Shown piece after piece: positions 4,762 through 6,455 of a DNA stretch of 6,455 nucleotides. A program made the translations under genes and the position numbers. Position 1 is the stretch's first letter, and the number at the start of each line of letters is the position of its first letter. The stretch comes from Actinomycetota bacterium (lineage in GTDB: Bacteria > Actinomycetota > UBA4738): the NCBI GenBank assembly GCA_005888465.1, contig VAYJ01000152.1, positions 1 through 6,455 of the forward strand, in the 5' to 3' direction. The notes under the pieces were generated by a model. The model had not been told where the DNA came from. It made no database searches and saw only the letters and a program-made list of their open reading frames with translations.

Positions 4762-6455
4762 CTAGGGTTTGTACGTGAGCACGATGCCCCGGCCCTCGCA
4801 GGTGGGACACGTCTCCGAGAACGACTCCAGCAACCCGGCCGAGACGCGCTTGCGCGTGACCTCGAGCAGGCCGAGCGGCCCGATCTCGAAGACCTGCGAC
4901 CGGGTCTTGTCCTGCGCCATCGCCTGCTTCAGCGTGTTCGTCACCTTGTCCCGGTTCTTCTCGAGGAGCATGTCGATGAAGTCGATGATGATGATCCCGC
5001 CGATGTCCCGGAGGCGGAGCTGGCGCGCGACCTCCTCGGCAGCCTCGAGGTTCGTCTTCGTCACGGTCTCTTCGAGGTTCGCCTTGCCGACGTGCTTGCC
5101 GGTGTTCACGTCGATCACGGTCACGGTCGATCACGAGGTAGCCGCCCGAGGGGAGCCAGACCTTCCGGTCGAGCGCCTTCTGGATCTGCTCGACGGCGTG
5201 GAATGCCTCCAGCACCGGCAGGGCACCTGTGTGCATGTGGACCTTCGACACGAGGTCGGGGGCCACGCCCTGCAGGTAGGCGACGACGCCGTCGTAGACC
5301 TCGCGGGAGTCGGTGATCATCTCCTTGAACTCCCCGCCGGTGAAGAGGTCCCGGACGACGCGAACGGTCAGCTCGGGCTCCTCGTAGAGCACGCGCGGCG
5401 CCTTGCCCTTCTTCGCGCTCTTCGCGATCGCCGCCCACTCGGTCTGCAGGCGCGCGAGATCGGCCTCGAGGTCCTCGGCGTGCGCGTCCTCAGCTGCCGT
5501 GCGAACGATCACGCCATGCCCCGGGGGGCGCACCTTCTTCAGGATGTCCTTGAGTCGCGCGCGCTCCTTGTCGGGCAGGCGCCGGCTGATGCCGAACACG
5601 TCGGAGTCCGGGACGAACACCAGGTACCGGCCGGGGAGGCTGATCTCCTGGGTGAGTCGCGCGCCTTTGCCCCCGAGCGGGTCCTTCGTCACCTGAACCA
5701 TCACGTTCTGGCCGGCGCGGAGCACCTTCTCGATGCGGGGCGCCTGGCCCTCGATCTCCTCGTCGTAGGAGACCTCGCCCGCGTACAGCACGGCGTTGCG
5801 ACCGCGGCCCACGTCGACGAAGGCTGCCTCCATGCCGGGAAGGACGTTCTGCACGCGTCCGAGGTAGATGTTGCCGACCATGGAATGCGCGCCCTTGCGG
5901 GTGATGAAGTGCTCGACGAGCTCGCGCTCCTCCATCACGGCGATCTGGTCGCGGTCGCCGAGCTCGGTGATGAGCATGCTCTTGTCGGCGACACGCTCGG
6001 GACGAATGACCGGCTCCCGGCGACGGCGGCCCGGCGTTCGTGCCCGGCCCCGTCCACGCGTCCTGGCGGGCGCGGCCTCGGTCGGGGCTTCGCTCTCCGC
6101 GTCCTCGGACTCGGCCTGCGCGGTCCCGGCCTTGCCGGCCGAGGTCCTGCCGCGTCCCCCACGGCGTCGCCGGCGTCGGGCGGGTGCGGCCGTCGCCGGC
6201 TCGCCAGCCGGAGCCTCGGGCTCGGCGGCGGGCGCCTCGGTCGCCTGTGCCTTCGCGGCTGCGGGCTTGCGCCGGCGCCGGCGCGACGGGCCGCCGTTCG
6301 CGCTCGGGGATTCCTTCGTGTGCGGCTGCTGCTGTTGCTGTTGCTTGGGTCGGGCCTTCGGTTCAGTCTTCGCCTTTGCGGTCGCGGCGCCGGCCCCGGT
6401 GCTCTCTCCTTGATCGGCGGAACTGCCGCCGGTCGATCCCGGTACGGAGGCTCGA
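4762..6455 (-). CDS. Rne/Rng (RNase E/G) family ribonuclease, 5' end outside window, reading frame broken near 5122-5125
   Basis: This is an endoribonuclease for mRNA decay and rRNA/tRNA processing. The frame is open from the right edge. About 159 residues of disordered extension come first: Ala/Pro/Glu-rich, a six-Gln run at 6326-6343, and Arg clusters near 6269-6283 and 6161-6178. The catalytic part begins near 5977 (MLITELGDRDQ). It has an S1 domain (VGNIYLGRVQNVLPGMEAAFVDVGRGRNAVL), the 5'-sensor motif VIVRT (5521-5507) and WLPSGGYLVID ending at 5126. Family proteins then read about five residues (such as RTEAL) before TVIDVNTGK. Here only four bases separate GAC from ACC GTG, so the coding shifts frame and resumes from 5121. 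That second part holds both metal-binding aspartates (TVIDVN, IIIDFIDM) and the zinc-link CPTCEGRG, then stops at 4762. The pattern suggests an 11-base deletion or an assembly error. Without correction the S1/5'-sensor half is separated from the catalytic aspartates. It lies 12 bp before rplU. RNase E versus G naming is left open. Confidence 0.9.
5111..5135. repeat. Short direct repeats at the ribonuclease frame lesion
   Basis: The 9-mer TCGATCACG occurs at 5111-5119 and again at 5127-5135, with a tandem pair of CGGTCA-like units between. The ribonuclease frame break (5122-5125) falls between the two copies. Repeats this close could promote slippage or deletion during replication, or a collapse or misjoin in assembly. 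Part of the repetition simply reflects the codons for VID before and after the break. Confidence 0.6.

Noticed and set aside
4358..5121. Continuation of the ribonuclease N-terminal frame past the lesion to 4358, overlapping rplU
   Set aside because: After 5126 the translation turns into Arg/Gly-rich sequence with no family similarity, while the conserved RNase residues continue in another frame. It is a by-product of the frame break.
5122..5125. Programmed ribosomal frameshift as an explanation of the ribonuclease break
   Set aside because: Conserved residues of the RTEAL segment are physically missing, not just shifted, and no slippery heptamer is present. A deletion or assembly error explains it better.
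3721..5316. Plus-strand frame of 531 codons across rpmA, rplU and the ribonuclease
   Set aside because: It lies antisense to L27 and L21, which are certain, and its composition is that of reversed coding sequence.

Overview
The window reads as a high-GC chromosome (roughly 70% G+C by eye) from a bacterium resembling Actinomycetota. The main reasons are the gene order RNase E/G - rplU - rpmA - obgE - nadD - LytR-type protein - rsfS, frequent GTG starts, and an RNase E/G with a long basic, Ala/Pro/Glu-rich N-terminal extension. The exact lineage cannot be settled from this sequence; an uncultivated actinobacterial or neighbouring high-GC group is plausible. Almost every base is coding. No tRNA, rRNA, CRISPR array, insertion sequence or phage gene was seen.

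Layout, read on the minus strand from the right edge. An Rne/Rng ribonuclease enters from beyond 6455 and ends at 4762, with its reading frame broken near 5122-5125. It is followed closely by rplU (L21, 4749-4372) and rpmA (L27, 4344-4090). A single plus-strand gene (3710-4093), a small protein of unknown function with a possible PH/GRAM-like fold, sits between rpmA and obgE. It converges on rpmA with a shared CTAG stop and diverges from obgE. The second minus-strand block then runs obgE (3667-2444), a DinB-superfamily protein (2447-1986), nadD (1976-1365), a degenerate LCP/LytR_C membrane protein (1368-241) and rsfS (209 to beyond 1). Its genes overlap by 4 bp or are separated by 9-31 bp, so it looks like one transcription unit.

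Functionally this is a ribosome-and-RNA housekeeping cluster: an RNA-decay/processing nuclease, two 50S proteins, a 50S-assembly GTPase and a ribosome silencing factor. An NAD biosynthesis enzyme and two less usual passengers (the DinB-fold protein and the LCP-like protein) are built in. The points most worth a second look are the frame lesion in the ribonuclease, the opposite-strand gene inside an otherwise conserved operon, the loss of catalytic arginines in the LCP-like protein, a probable leaderless obgE promoter, and the unclear start of rsfS. I did not find a clearly new multi-gene system here.
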